Position numbers and translations under genes: made by a program | Part shown: piece after piece, positions 1 to 13,800 of the stretch | How the letters are laid out: each line of letters opens with the position of its first letter | Position numbering within the stretch: the first letter of the stretch is position 1 | NCBI GenBank assembly: GCA_030142905.1 | Contig: JASJOG010000085.1 | Location: forward strand, 62,001-126,000 | Direction: 5' to 3' | DNA from: Heliopora coerulea | Lineage: Eukaryota; Cnidaria; Anthozoa; Scleralcyonacea; Helioporidae | DNA: 64,000 nucleotides | Notes under the pieces: model-generated | Databases searched by the model: none | What the model saw: the letters and a program-made list of their open reading frames with translations, nothing else | What the model was told of the DNA's origin: nothing

Positions 1-312
1 GAAAAAATCAACAGCTTATTGCGTAGTTACTGTTTAAATATGGAAACTATAGAGATGATGTCTTAAAAATGATAGTTGTCTAAATTACAAAAGTTAATGA
101 ATACTAAAAATTCCGGTAAAATACTAATTATGAAAGTAAACTATTTAAATAGACCTGTAATGTTTTAGGATGAAAGTAGACAAACAATCTGTATCTGATG
201 CAGTCTGATTGTGAGTTCAAAGTTGGTAGTAAATCCCGAATATTCTCATTAAAAGTTTAAACGAAGTATGCTTATCGGTTACTAATTAAAATTATTTGTT
301 AAACTTATTATT

Positions 313-433
313 AGGCCCAGTTCAAACGTCGAACTTTTCATGTGCCGAACCTAATGTTAATGAGCAAGATCCTTAGTCCAAACTGATTTGCATTTGATTT
401 GGCATATGAAAAGCTTGACGTTTGAACTGGGCC
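313..433. mobile_element. Short MITE, PIF/Harbinger-like
   Basis: Near-perfect terminal inverted repeats of about 37 bp start GGCCCAGTTCAAACGTC and end with its reverse complement. The flanks carry TTA on both sides, a 3-bp duplication typical of PIF/Harbinger. It has no coding capacity and sits in the 3' flank of the protease gene. Confidence 0.7.
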
Positions 434-486
434 TTAAACAATTAATAAATTATAAACAATTAATAAAAAGGTAGTTAAGATCCACA

Positions 487-492
487 TTTAAT
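487..492 (-). promoter_or_regulatory. Possible poly(A) signal ATTAAA
   Basis: The only near-consensus hexamer I found close behind the stop on the minus strand. Common by chance in AT-rich DNA, and a spliced 3' UTR would make it irrelevant. Confidence 0.2.
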
Positions 493-553
493 ATAAATGA
501 TGTGATATACAATTAAAATATCTTAAAAATTAAGAATATCCATTACTTACCCA

Positions 554-634
554 TTAAACAGTGACTCTTAGTGATCTGTATGGTCTACAAACCCCGCAAT
601 ATCCACCACACATACCGCTAACTACTTGTCTGCC
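554..634 (-). CDS. Exon 39: end of GON domain and stop codon
   Basis: Residues 1848-1873 and a TAA at 554-556. [20 protein letters not shown] is the conserved CGGxCGxC ... LxVxV tail of GON. A GTAAGT follows the stop by three bases, so a 3' UTR intron is possible. Confidence 0.93.
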   Translation of the reverse strand, partial: GRQVVSGMCGGYCGVCRPYRSLRVTV

Positions 635-3600
635 CTAGCAACAACAAAATACAACCAAGTTGCAGTATATGTTGGTTATTATCCAAAGGGGTAGAAGGTC
701 AGAATAAGAATCCCTGAGGTCTCCGAAAACGGCCCAAGAGGGTGCAACCCGAGGGTTCTTTATGGCGACCGAGGCAAGATATTTATCTACACAGACCAAC
801 CAAAAAGGACAACGACATTATTTACTTATTTTGTATTGTCAAAACATTGAGAATTGGGAATCAGATTCACTCTAGCCTGATTTGTCTACGAAGTGGAAAA
901 GAAAGACAAACGGACTGCAATTTAAATTGTTTTAAAATATTAACACAAGATGGCTTCCAATCTTTGAAACGCGTTTCAGTCTCCCATGCGATATGCGACG
1001 TCTTACTTAGGTAACCTAGCCTTTCGTTCATAAAAAGATTAAATCCGTTAAACTGCTCAAACTGAGTACGACCATTTGCCACAATGTGGAGGTTTTAAAC
1101 AGTCATTTCTCTATCTCAGATTCTTAGTCTGTGTAATACAGCATATCTGAAGGGATTCATACAAAAAAACTAGCCTACCATAGAGGTATAATATTTGGAC
1201 CGTTGGTGCTACTGGCGAAAAGTAGTCATACTGACGTTTTGGGTTTAATTGGAAATAATTGTCGAGAGGGAAAACCTCACTGATTTATTTTATTTCATCA
1301 CTTACCTCTTGAATTTCGATGACTCTAGACAGATGATAGCCGTAGGACCTCCATGTTACTTCAGGTGCAAGCGAAAGACCGGTATTTGTTAGGTCAATGC
1401 TGAAGCGGCCCTAAAAATTCATTTCGAGTGTGAGAAATGGAAGGAAATGCCTTTGGATGCAGCAAATGAAGATAAAGATGGGTTAACAGCAGCACAGGAA
1501 ATACATTGAATGTCACCGACATACAAACTAATTGAATTAAAAATGCAAACAAATAAGTAGATAAACAAACAAATAAACAAACAAGCAAGCAAACAAATAA
1601 ATAATATAAATAAACAAAATAAATCAAACAAGTAAGATTTAATAAATTACTTGATAAATTTATTTATTAGATTCAACTCCACCTAACTTGAAAAAACCAC
1701 TAAAACACATTCACAACGGGACGTTTACCTGTGGGCATTGAATCTTACTGTAACAGTCACCTGCCGTACCAAAGGCTGGTGAATGCCTCCCTCGTTTCTC
1801 AGCAAATGCGAAGTCATTTCCTGAAAAAGATGGATTCCTTATTTAATTCTATTCCTTTATTTTTTATTCCTTTATTTTTTATTCCTTTATTATTTTTTAT
1901 TTATATTCCTTATTTACTAACGATGTTCGTTCCTTAAATTAAAAGGTGACATAAGAATAGATCATCCACCTCATAAATGTACAACTTTAACATGTTAGAA
2001 TTCTTCCATTACAGAATTCAGCATTCTGTTTCCTAAAGAAAGGTTGGTTGGTAACTGACGTTTCGATGGCCTCAAGATTACCACAACCTGGATGATCAAC
2101 TTCCAGCTTCTTCTGACACTCCCTCGCTCAAATCATTATCACAATAAATTAGGGTCTTGGGTTCGACTTTTAATGCTGAAATATGCTTCTTAATACTTAC
2201 CTATTAATGACATACGTGAAATATCGAACCGAACTTTTGAAAAGTAGGTTCCCCCAGAGGTCGGAAAGTATTCAGTGTGGCAGTGAGGACATAGATCACT
2301 TCTGGCTCCGTTGTAAGGACACTCGTTAGGGTTCTTTAAACTAAAGCAAATTTAAATATACAGGATTCTTGAGATTTCATTAATCATACATACATATGTA
2401 AATCAATGCATAAATACATACAAACACATACATACATGCATAAATACATACAAACACATACATACATGCATAAATACATACAAACACATACATACATACA
2501 TGCATAAATACATACAAACACATACATACATACATGCATAAATACATACAAACACATACATACATACATGCATAAATACATACAAACACATACATACATA
2601 CATGCATAAATACATACAAACACATACATACATACATGCATAAATACATACAAACACATACATACATACATGCATAAATACATACAAACACATACATACA
2701 TACATGCATAAATACATACAAACACATACATACATACATGCATAAATACATACAAACACATACATACATACATGCATAAATACATACAAACACATACATA
2801 CATACATGCATAAATACATACAAACACATACATACATACATGCATAAATACATACAAACACATACATACATACATGCATAAATACATACAAACACATACA
2901 TACATACATGCATAAATACATACAAACACATACATACATACATGCATAAATACATACAAACACATACATACATACATGCATAAATACATACAAACACATA
3001 CATACATACATGCATAAATACATACAAACACATACATACATACATGCATAAATACATACAAACACATACATACATACATGCATAAATACATACAAACACA
3101 TACATACATACATGCATAAATACATACAAACACATACATACATACATGCATAAATACATACAAACACATACATACATACATGCATAAATACATACAAACA
3201 CACATACATACATACATGCAAAAATACATACAAACACACATACATACATACATGCATAAATACATACAAACACACATACATACATACATGCATAAATACA
3301 TACAAACACACATACATACATACATGCATAAATACATACAAACACACATACATACATACATGCATAAATACATACAAACACACATACATACATACATGCA
3401 TAAATACATACAAACACACATACATACATACATGCATAAATACATACAAACACACATACATACATACATGCATAAATACATACAAACACACATACATACA
3501 TACATGCATAAATACATACAAACACACATACATACATACATGCATAAATACATACAAACACACATACATACATACATGCATAAATACATACAAACACACA

Positions 3601-6600
3601 TACATACATACATGCATAAATACATACAAACACACATACATACATACATGCATAAATACATACAAACACACATACATACATACATGCATAAATACATACA
3701 AACACACATACATACATACATGCATAAATACATACAAACACACATACATACATACATGCATAAATACATACAAACACACATACATACATACATGCATAAA
3801 TACATACAAACACACATACATACATACATGCATAAATACATACAAACACACATACATACATACATGCATAAATACATACAAACACACATACATACATACA
3901 TGCATAAATACATACAAACACACATACATACATACATGCATAAATACATACAAACACACATACATACATACATGCATAAATACATACAAACACACATACA
4001 TACATACATGCATAAATACATACAAACACACATACATACATACATGCATAAATACATACATACACACATACATACATACATGCATGCATAAATACATACA
4101 TACACACATACATACATACATGCATACATACATACATACACACATACATACATACATGCATACATACATACATACATACATACATACATACATACATACA
4201 CACATGCATACATACATACATACATACATACATACATACATGCATGCATGCATGCATGCATGCATGCATGCATGCATACATACATACATACATACATACA
4301 TACATACATACATACATACATACATGCTAGTTGCGATAAAAATGTTCCTACCTTCTGTGATAGTATTCCGCAAAATTGTGGTTGGGTCCAGAGGACAATG
4401 TAATATATTCCTTGGGATTATCTGTTAACATACCCTGGCAAAACACCTGAACAACAAAAAGCTGGTTCATACTAGTTTCCATTTTTTCTCTGAATTACTT
4501 TGCAGTACAGAACATTAGACATGCAAAAATAAAAGCTTCGTGACTCATAGCCAATAGAGAGGTTAAAGGAGATTTGCAAGCATTTCTCATTTTCGTAATT
4601 TGTTTATTTTATCCACTGATGAAAAAGCGTCAAAAATCGTTTCCCGTTTGCGATTCGAGAAACAGTTTTCCTATCATGAAAACGTCGTTCCACGATTTTT
4701 GTTTGGCTTGGGAATTTTGAAACAACTTTTCACACGATCACTTTTATCAGCAAATCTCAGTACGAAAGAAATAGAAGTCACACCTTCTGGAATTTGGGTA
4801 AACTCTTAGTGCTTTTAATACCTTAATTTTTTTGCTGTTAATTGTTAGAAAAAACTCTTTGTCGTCTTGCTTCCCAGTTTGTACTTGAATATCTTTACAC
4901 GTTCGAGGAAGACCTGAAGAAAAAGAAAAGCGAATTTCACTCGTACGTCCAGGAGACAAAAAAGGAACTAAATGGAAGAAAGACAATTTCATGAGTGTCC
5001 AATATTTAAAAAGTCAATTCGAAAAATTGAGTTGATTTAAGTTTTATTTCATAGAGGACTTTCACTGTCTATTCTAATAGGCTATTCATGAGATTTCCTC
5101 TTCACGTCAGCCTAAGGATAATTCTGAAATGGAAAACGAAAACTCCCATCGCAACTAATTTCCCCGACCGCAGACGTGTATAATTGTAGTGGAAATGACT
5201 CTCAGTAAGTCCCAGAAATCAAGTTTTAGATTTGAGAAGTTTCTCCAGTTATTTAAATTGAATTCTTTTTAGTCCGAATCGAATCCTTATCATTTTACTC
5301 TGCCCGTCCTTGTGCCGCCAATGTTTTCTCGTGCCCTCCCGACCTCCGCGAGCATTCATAACTCGGCCGAGAACATCAAGGTACTGATGCTTTTTTAATT
5401 ACAGTTCACGTTCAGATTTAAGCTAATGTAAGTACTTACAATGGGGTATTTTACACTTTCTGTAGCTATCTGGCTTGACGATTCCCTCTTTTAAACACCT
5501 GGTGTCCGGGCTGATCTCGTTGTTTCGACCGAGGCATTTCACTGCACGTCTCATCTTGGACTCACCACAGGTGGCTGAACACTAGAGGATTAAGTGAATA
5601 ATTTTGCATGAGATTGTCTGAAACATACAATTTAGATCATTCGCATTTTCATTTGTAAAATAACACGCATCCTACACTCGCCCTGATTGGTAGAGTCTAA
5701 CTTTCTCTCAGAGTGAGACACGGATTTCATTTTCATTTTATATTAGAGTACACAGACATGGAAGACGTCACGAATGTTTGAAAAAACTTTAGTTATTTTT
5801 GTGAAACAAATATAAAATAGCTTTCACGTCTCTGTACTGGGTTTCCCATGGCGTGGCTATGTTCTTTCAAGGGGGTCGAGTCTACCCACGCCATCCCGAC
5901 AGTTACACTACTGTAAATGTATGAATTCAGTAATAGATCAAGAGGCAGGACATATGAAAAGTATCGCCTCCAGAGTTTATGTACAAACTTTGTTTTTCTA
6001 CCGCTTACTCTGTACTCTCAAACAAACAATATTTCCCCACAGTCCATACGTTAATTATTAGTGTATTACCCTTGACCATGGACCCGTCCTCCAAGTGTAA
6101 TAACCACTGCAAAAGCCAAGGTTACATCGTCTTTTGGTGGAAGGTTTCTTCTCCTTGTCACACATACTTCCACCAGCCTTCTCTGGGCACAGTACAGTCC
6201 GGGTTTGGACACCCTGGTCGCAAGACTTTGAACACTAGAAAAGGACAGAACGTTGGAGTTAGTTTGGAGAAAATATCACACCGTGGGTCATTTTAGTAAT
6301 GACGAACTCTGCTGCAAAATAGCTTTAACAGTAAAGCCAGTGACTTTCTTTATAATAGTAATTTTTAGGAATGAATGATGAACAAACGATCGCCAAGCTC
6401 TATCATCAGAAAACCGATTTCTGAGCCCCAGACGGGGATCGAATCCTCGACCTCCTGATAACCAGTGACACGCTCTAACATTAACAACGTTATTAACATA
6501 TCGCAGCAGCTACTTAAGTCGCACATATGTCGAACTTGCCCTTTAACTCGCCATCTGAGTCTTGGTAGCTCAATGGTTAGAGCGTCTCACCGGCCATCAG

Positions 6601-7818
6601 AAGGTTGCGGGTTCGATCCAGTATGGGGCTCAGAAATCGTTTTTCTGGGGTAAGAGCTGGAAGATCGTTCATTTATCATTCATTCAAGATATTTCCAAGT
6701 CATCAAATTGGAAAAATTAGAAAACTTGTTTGCATGGGTGCGTGCGTGTTATTTACCGGGTGGGAGACCTCTGTAGAAAATGTTTTCCCGAGGTTTCCAA
6801 AAACGGCCCGTCATTGAGAGAAGGTTTTTTTTTCGTATGGCTCGACCAACGCCGATAACGAACATTTTTTGAATTTTTTAATCAGCGTTGCCGTAAGAAC
6901 ACTGACAACTGGAAGTCAAATTAAATTCTACTTAACTTCTTAAAAAAAAGAAACAAGAAAGACTTAAGCTATAGCTATAAAGTTATATATAGACCGGAAG
7001 GAGATTTCAACTGCTGCAAAACTTTGACCACAGATAAATTACGAATGGACTAATTTGACTTTGTTACGCAAATTACGTAGTTTATTTTATCGTGTCCACA
7101 CTACAAGTATTCTGAAGAGTTCCCTTGGAGCGCAAGGTTTAACTTTCAATAAAACCAATTAAACTGTTTTGAGAAGAGTTGTTTACAAAATTACCTCGGA
7201 CCAATCTCCAACAATCCATTCAGATAAACATTCCTTAATTTTGCACGTCACTGTTTTCGATGGTTTTGTCTCCGGATTGCAGTTGCTTTCTTCGACCTGC
7301 ACCTCGTTCTCACTGACGCACAACACCATGTGTGATCTCACACCAGTCCCGCACGTTTTTGTACACTAGAAAAGGACAGGTTCGGATTTGAATGAGAGAG
7401 AAATATAAGATGACAGAAAATAGAAGGAAGAAAAAGGGGAGGAATGAAGGAAGGAAGGAATGAATGAAGGAATGAAAGGAAGGAATGAATGAAGGAAGGA
7501 AGGAGGAGAGGAAGGAAGAGAGGAAGGAAGGAAGACGGGAAGAAAGGAAGAGAGGAAGGAAGGAAAGAAGGAATAGAAGATTGAACTTACCGGAGTCCAG
7601 TCAGTCGTGAACCACTTATACCGACCGCGGTTAGGTTTGCAGTTTCCAGTAAGGCAGGGCTTTCTGTCAGCAGGTTTATCCTCACTGGAGCAGAATTTAT
7701 CACTGACAAATGAACTTCTTTTCCTACACCTTACACTCCTGACTTTTTCACCAATTTCGCATTTTGAAGAACACTGTTGAATTAAGAGCAGTTTGTAATA
7801 GGGAAATTGTATAATAAT

Positions 7819-7865
<47 letters not shown>

Positions 7866-10800
7866 AGACCCCTCGCCACTTCCTTTGGAAAGTGTGCTGC
7901 GATATTGGATAATAATAATCACAATTTCAATCATAATCATAGCCATGTTCATAATCATAAACAGCACTACAGTTTCACTCTCTCGATGTGGACACCACTA
8001 TAAAGCGGACACTTCTCTAAAGCGAACATAAATAGCTGGTCCCGGCCGTATATAACATATCTCCCTGTTCATGGCGGACACTTGAAATGAAATTTGTGTG
8101 CACCAAAACGTTTTAAGCCGGATATTATCATATATTGGCTTACAGTGGAGCCAACTTTACCAAAAGATCTAATCACAACTAAAACGTTCTTTATTGGATT
8201 ATAATTCACCTGAAAGGTGCTCTACTATCGAGCAGACCCGCTCAACACGTGAGACAAGTTTGACATGAATTTGTAATGTTTTATTAACTTTTTATTCAAA
8301 ATCAATACAATGGTTTATTCGCACGACCGTTTAAACGTTTTATCACATTTACACGTCTTCCTTTACCCCTGTTCTTGTTCGTGGTTTTAAAGATCTGCAT
8401 TTATTTTATTTTGTTCTTTCGTACTGCATTTCTCCAGCCAATTTATAGCCCAGTTCATGTGTTTGAAGTGTGCTCAATATCACGTCAGGGGACTGTGAAC
8501 GTTTAATTTTGCTTTTAAGATTCGTTCCAGGTATGACGTCACAAATGTTGGGAGTCACATCACATGAGCTCCCTATAAGACGGACACCTACAGCTGGTCA
8601 CGAGTATGTCCTCTTTAGAGAGTTCACTGTACAACCATAACCAAAACCAGAATTTCAATCCCAATCCCGAACATGATCACAATCATTACGTTAGTCATCG
8701 TTCTCGCTGTCTTTATCATTATTATCATCATCATTATCGACATTGTATATATATATATATAATTATATCGCTGACCTCAAAAGCGTGACTTTTTGAGGTA
8801 AGCGATATAATTCTATTTGCTCTATCTGTGCGATATTGAGCCCTCTTTGTATTTCGTAAACCAAAACGTTCGCGTATATATATATATATATATATATTAT
8901 CATAATTCATATGATGCACATCATGTTTACCATAATTTATAATTATAAACTTGTGACCAAATACCCCACTTACATCGCCCCATGGACCTGCTTCCCACAG
9001 TCCACAAGTATTTCTTCTACATTTCTTTACTGACTTTGGTTTTCTTCTCAAGCTCTTGCAATGTATCTGAGGGATTCGTCTACCTTTAAAATCTTTACAC
9101 CACACTTGTCTTTTCTTCACTCCTTCCCCACATTTAGCAGAACACTGAAGGGTAAAACAAACATAAAGTTTATGGAGCACTTGCAAGGGATAGAAATTTT
9201 GAAAGAAGACTAGTCAACATAAATTGTTAAATAAAAATTGAAAAAAAAAGGAAGAAAAGAGAAAAGTAAGGACTAAATGGACGAAAGAAGGATGGCAGAA
9301 GAAAGGAAATGAAAGGGAAAAAAGGAAGAAAAGGAAAGAAAACGAAAGCGAAAGAGAGGAGATGGGAAAAAAATGAAGAGAAAACGAAAGAAAAGGAATG
9401 AAAAAGAGCAATATAAAGGAAAGAAAAGTAATGAAGTGAAATAAAGAGTAAGAATATTGAAGAAACAATGACTTACGGGATTCCATGTACTTTTCACCCA
9501 GCGTGGAGAAACAACGCATGTCTTTACAAAACAAGATTTCTTAACGGCGGGTTTTAGTTTTCTGTTGCACTGTTCATCTTTGAGTATACTCTTGTTATCC
9601 GAACAATAGACCTCTCGGGACACTGTCCCTAAGCCACACGTTCTTGAGCACTGAAATCGAGTGGCATTAAAAAGTTAAAGTTACGAATCAAAAGTTTAAG
9701 GCGCACTCAGGAAACTTGGTACCTCACGACGCTAGTCTTTTGTCGCCTTTTACTGGATGAAAGCGCACTACGAGGGTAAAAAGGGCTGTTGAGGATATAT
9801 AGGATATGTTCAGAGTAAAGAAGGCTATTAAGGGTGAGGGTGTTGTTGAGGTGCGAGAGAGCTAGTTAGGGTAAAGAGTGGTATTGAGAAGAAAGACAGT
9901 GTTTCCCTTGAGGATATACAGGATATGTTCAGAGTAAAGAAGGCTATTAAGGGTGAGGGTGTTGTTGAGGTGCAAGAGAGCTAGTTAGGGTAAAGAGTGG
10001 TATTGAGAAGAAAGACAGTGTTTCCCTTGAGGATATATAGGATATGTTCAGGGTAAAGAATACCATTAAGGGTGAGGGAGTAGTCGAGGTACAAAAGAGC
10101 TAATTATTATTATTAATATTACTATTATTATTATTACTATTATTATTATTATTATTATTATTACTATTATTATTATTATTATTATTATTATTAAAGACAG
10201 CGTTTCCCTTTATCCATGTGTCTCTGAAGTAGTGCTCATTACTTCCTTCAGCCTTGCCAAGGTAGGTTTAAACAATACGATTAACCGGGGTAGTTTATCA
10301 TCCCAATATTTGAAATTAACCAAAAAGTATTTCAAGAACATTTTCTTTTCAATATTCACCAAAACTCTGATATGATTACTCTTAACTAACTCCATGCATC
10401 AGTATTAATCGTACTTATATACAATATATACTATGTATATATAATGTATGTGTATATATATGTGTGTGTGTCTGTGTGTGTCTGTATGTGAAAATGTATA
10501 AATGTCGCGTTATTTTAATTTGACCATACGGATTTTTAAACTATATCATCTTCAGGCTTCAATGTATACTTTATGAGAGACTTACACGAGTCCAGTCCTT
10601 GGTTCTCCATTGAGGACAAGGTCCTAAGTTACACGACGTTATAGACTCCGGCTTCCTATCCTTCGGGCAGCTTTTCTGGGTGTTATCTCTTTTTGACGAG
10701 CCATCCAAGCAGATAACACTACGCCGCTTTGTACCAACCTCACACGTCCTGGAACACTTAAATATTGGGAAAAATAAGTCTATTTCATCAGTTTTATCTT

Positions 10801-13800
10801 ATCAAATATCAAGTCGCAGAAATATGATATGCCACATAACACCACTTTATTTTTTAAGCTTTTATCAGAAATAGCTACCATTGGGCAACTTCATCATTTT
10901 ACTCTGGCTAACGCCATACAATTTTATTAGTCAAGACGAGACAAGAAATGTTATCTTTTCTCCGATATTCTTTTTAACGACGAGTCCACGTCTTCCGTTT
11001 GTCGTTTTGCCGTACAGTACTGCGCGGAGCTTAAGGTCTCTAACGTTTCCGAACCCAAAAATGCTGGACTCAGAAACATTGTTATCAATAATAGACATAT
11101 TCGCCAAATAAAATCTAAAAATCTAGGTAGTAAAAATGTTAAATTTAATATTTTTACCTGGATTTTTAGATTATTATCAATGCCTACTTATAACATAGAC
11201 CATTTTGGAGTTACCTTTTCCCTTTGCTTCAAAACAAGGCAAGGTGCTAAGCCTTTCATACCAAAATCACTCAAATGCAAAGAAAATTTACCTTCATGTG
11301 AAAACCTATGCACCAAGTCTAGATTTGTAGGAAATTAATAAGGTAATTCGGAAACGTTTGATTACATCACAGCTGCAGGGATTAAGCTCTTATGATGCGC
11401 CAAAATCCTCAAAACGAGAGGCTATTCTTCACTCGTTGATGTTGTGACCAGTGGCGTAGCGAGCAGAAGTTCCACTGGGGGCGAATTCCCGAAATGCCGC
11501 CCTCCGGCATATTCCGTGGCCCGTGGGCATGGCTTCCTAACAAAATTTTGGAACATATTCGCAAAAACGAGGACAAAAAAGAACTATCAAGCAAAAGCTA
11601 AATGCCAAAATCAGAAAATTATTATCATAGTTGTAATTTGTAAACAGGAAGCTCCATTGTGATTCAAACATGAAACCCTAAGTGCCGCTCCAACCTAAAC
11701 GTGCCGCCCGCCAAAAATGTGCCGCCTAGGGCAACCACCCCCTTCGGCCCCCCCCCCCCCTCGCTACGCCACTGGTTGTGACAGCATGTTTTCAAGATAA
11801 TTTCGTTGCTCTACTGAAGCTAACTGAAAACCAAACCCGAACCCTTATTCTAAATGTAACAAAACCCTCACACTAGCCCTAGCTCTCAATATAGTTTCGA
11901 ACTCTTAAATTTCAAATAAGGTTTTAATGTCACACCATCAACTGAATGCTATCTAGGCTTCCCTGACCCACATATGATTGCGAATGCTGGTTAAACTCGA
12001 AGTTTCTTTGGGACACTCAGTGTCCAAATTGATAACCCGTTCGTACCTTGGTCCATGATCCAGTTTTCCAGCGACCGCTGGTCTCTGGTTCTGCTTTTGC
12101 AGCGGGTGAACATAAATAGTTGGTACATTGTCTGATATTGGAAGGACGCAGCAGAGGATCGCACAATTCATCCTCAGTGAGACGATTATTATTGTTGAAG
12201 CACTTCACTTGTCTTCTTTGGGTGCCTGTTCCGCAGCCAGAGGAGCACTGTATGTGAGATATTATGAAAAAGGAATCGAGTTAGTTACTAAAAACCAGCA
12301 AATACACGAATCTAAGCGGACGCGACGAGAAACACTTTGATCGATTCGAGGTAAGAGAAATTTGTCTGAATTTTGTGCAATTTGTTCTACTTAACCCGTA
12401 CAATTATTGTCGAATTTGGCCAACATGGTCAATTTTTGCCCAAACATTTCGGTGTCTAGGAGATTTTTGTCCGAATGTTCCGGGATTTTTTGTCGAGATT
12501 TTGGGAAGTTCAAACCCCTCACAACCCCAAGAGGGATACTCTGAATGTAAGCATAGTTGAATTTGAGATTGAAAGAATAAGAAAAAAAGGATGGAAAAGA
12601 GAGTAAGAAAAGAAAAGGGGAAGAAAAGAGAAGAAAAGGGGAAGGAAAGAAAAGAAATGGGGAAGGGAAGAAAAGAAAAGGGGAAGGAAAGAAAAGAAAT
12701 GGGGAAGGGAAGAAAAGAAAAGGGGAAGGAAAGAAAAGAAAAAAGGGGGATGAAAGAAATGAAAAGTAAAAAAAAGATAAGGGAAAGGAAAAGGGAAGGA
12801 AAGAAAACACATGAAATAAAACGAAAAGAAAGGGAAAGAGAAGAAAACAAAAAGAAAACAGAACATAAGAAAGGGAAAGAAAGGAAAAAGTTAAGAATAT
12901 ACACAAATAATATGAACTTCGGAGATTCGTTCAGAAACCATGAACAGCCGACAATTTAAATTTGGTCTGACGATGTCCTTGAAATAAAGACGAAATATCA
13001 TCGGTGAACGTAGTCATCTTGTTTTTTGATCAAAATCTTGGATTCTAGGAAATGTTTGTTTTCGGATTGTGTTTTGTTTCAATATAAACTTTGAAAAAAA
13101 CTTATGCGCTAACTGGGTTTCATTCTTCTATTCACTCAAGTTGATGAGCATTGCAAAGCATGCACCAAGGTAAATAAGGTGAAAAGAACCAAGAAGAGTT
13201 TTTAATGCATCTTGTATCACTCAAAAATCTGAGACATAGGATAACTTGCTATGCGATCTCTCACGATCTGAGGAGCTTTATCAACGATAACACTTCTGTT
13301 TACTTACAGGAGTCCAATCGGAATATCTCCAATTGCCACAGTAACGAACGCAATCTTGAACATTGGACGGTTTCGTGATTTGTTTACAGCGATCATCAGG
13401 TAAAACTCTTGTTTTGGTATCAATACAGCTTACATGTCGCTCCTGACGTCCTTTACCACACCTGGCAGAGCACTGAAATAGCAAGAGACATTAGGTGAAT
13501 GTATATGGATGAATCTTTTCGGTTTGACGGAATTGGGTTGCGTTGGGTCGGACGAAAGATAGAACATACCACAACAGGATTAAATATCAAGTAAAATAGA
13601 AGTCTGGATAAATAAATGTATGGTTTCACCAAATGAAAAAATGACCAACAAAAACATCACAGCCAAACGTTTGTGCATGTATGAGTTTGTGATGTTTTAG
13701 TTGTTTTTGTCAGAGAAAAACTACATATATCCAAATATTAATCACCATTTTTCAAAGTGATGAGTGAAAATTACGGTTGGACAAACTCGGAATATTTTAA

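Noticed and set aside
2407..4110. Regular spacing resembling a CRISPR array
   Set aside because: There are no unique spacers, the whole unit repeats, and the surroundings are an animal gene.
2380..4373. Three overlapping 645-656-residue minus-strand frames and a 303-residue plus-strand frame
   Set aside because: They are the satellite read in several frames (endless MYVC or HTYMH patterns). The real gene has an intron here.
12391..12959. Phenylalanine/serine-rich and lysine-rich frames of 115-171 residues
   Set aside because: Produced by the purine tract; no domain or splice support.
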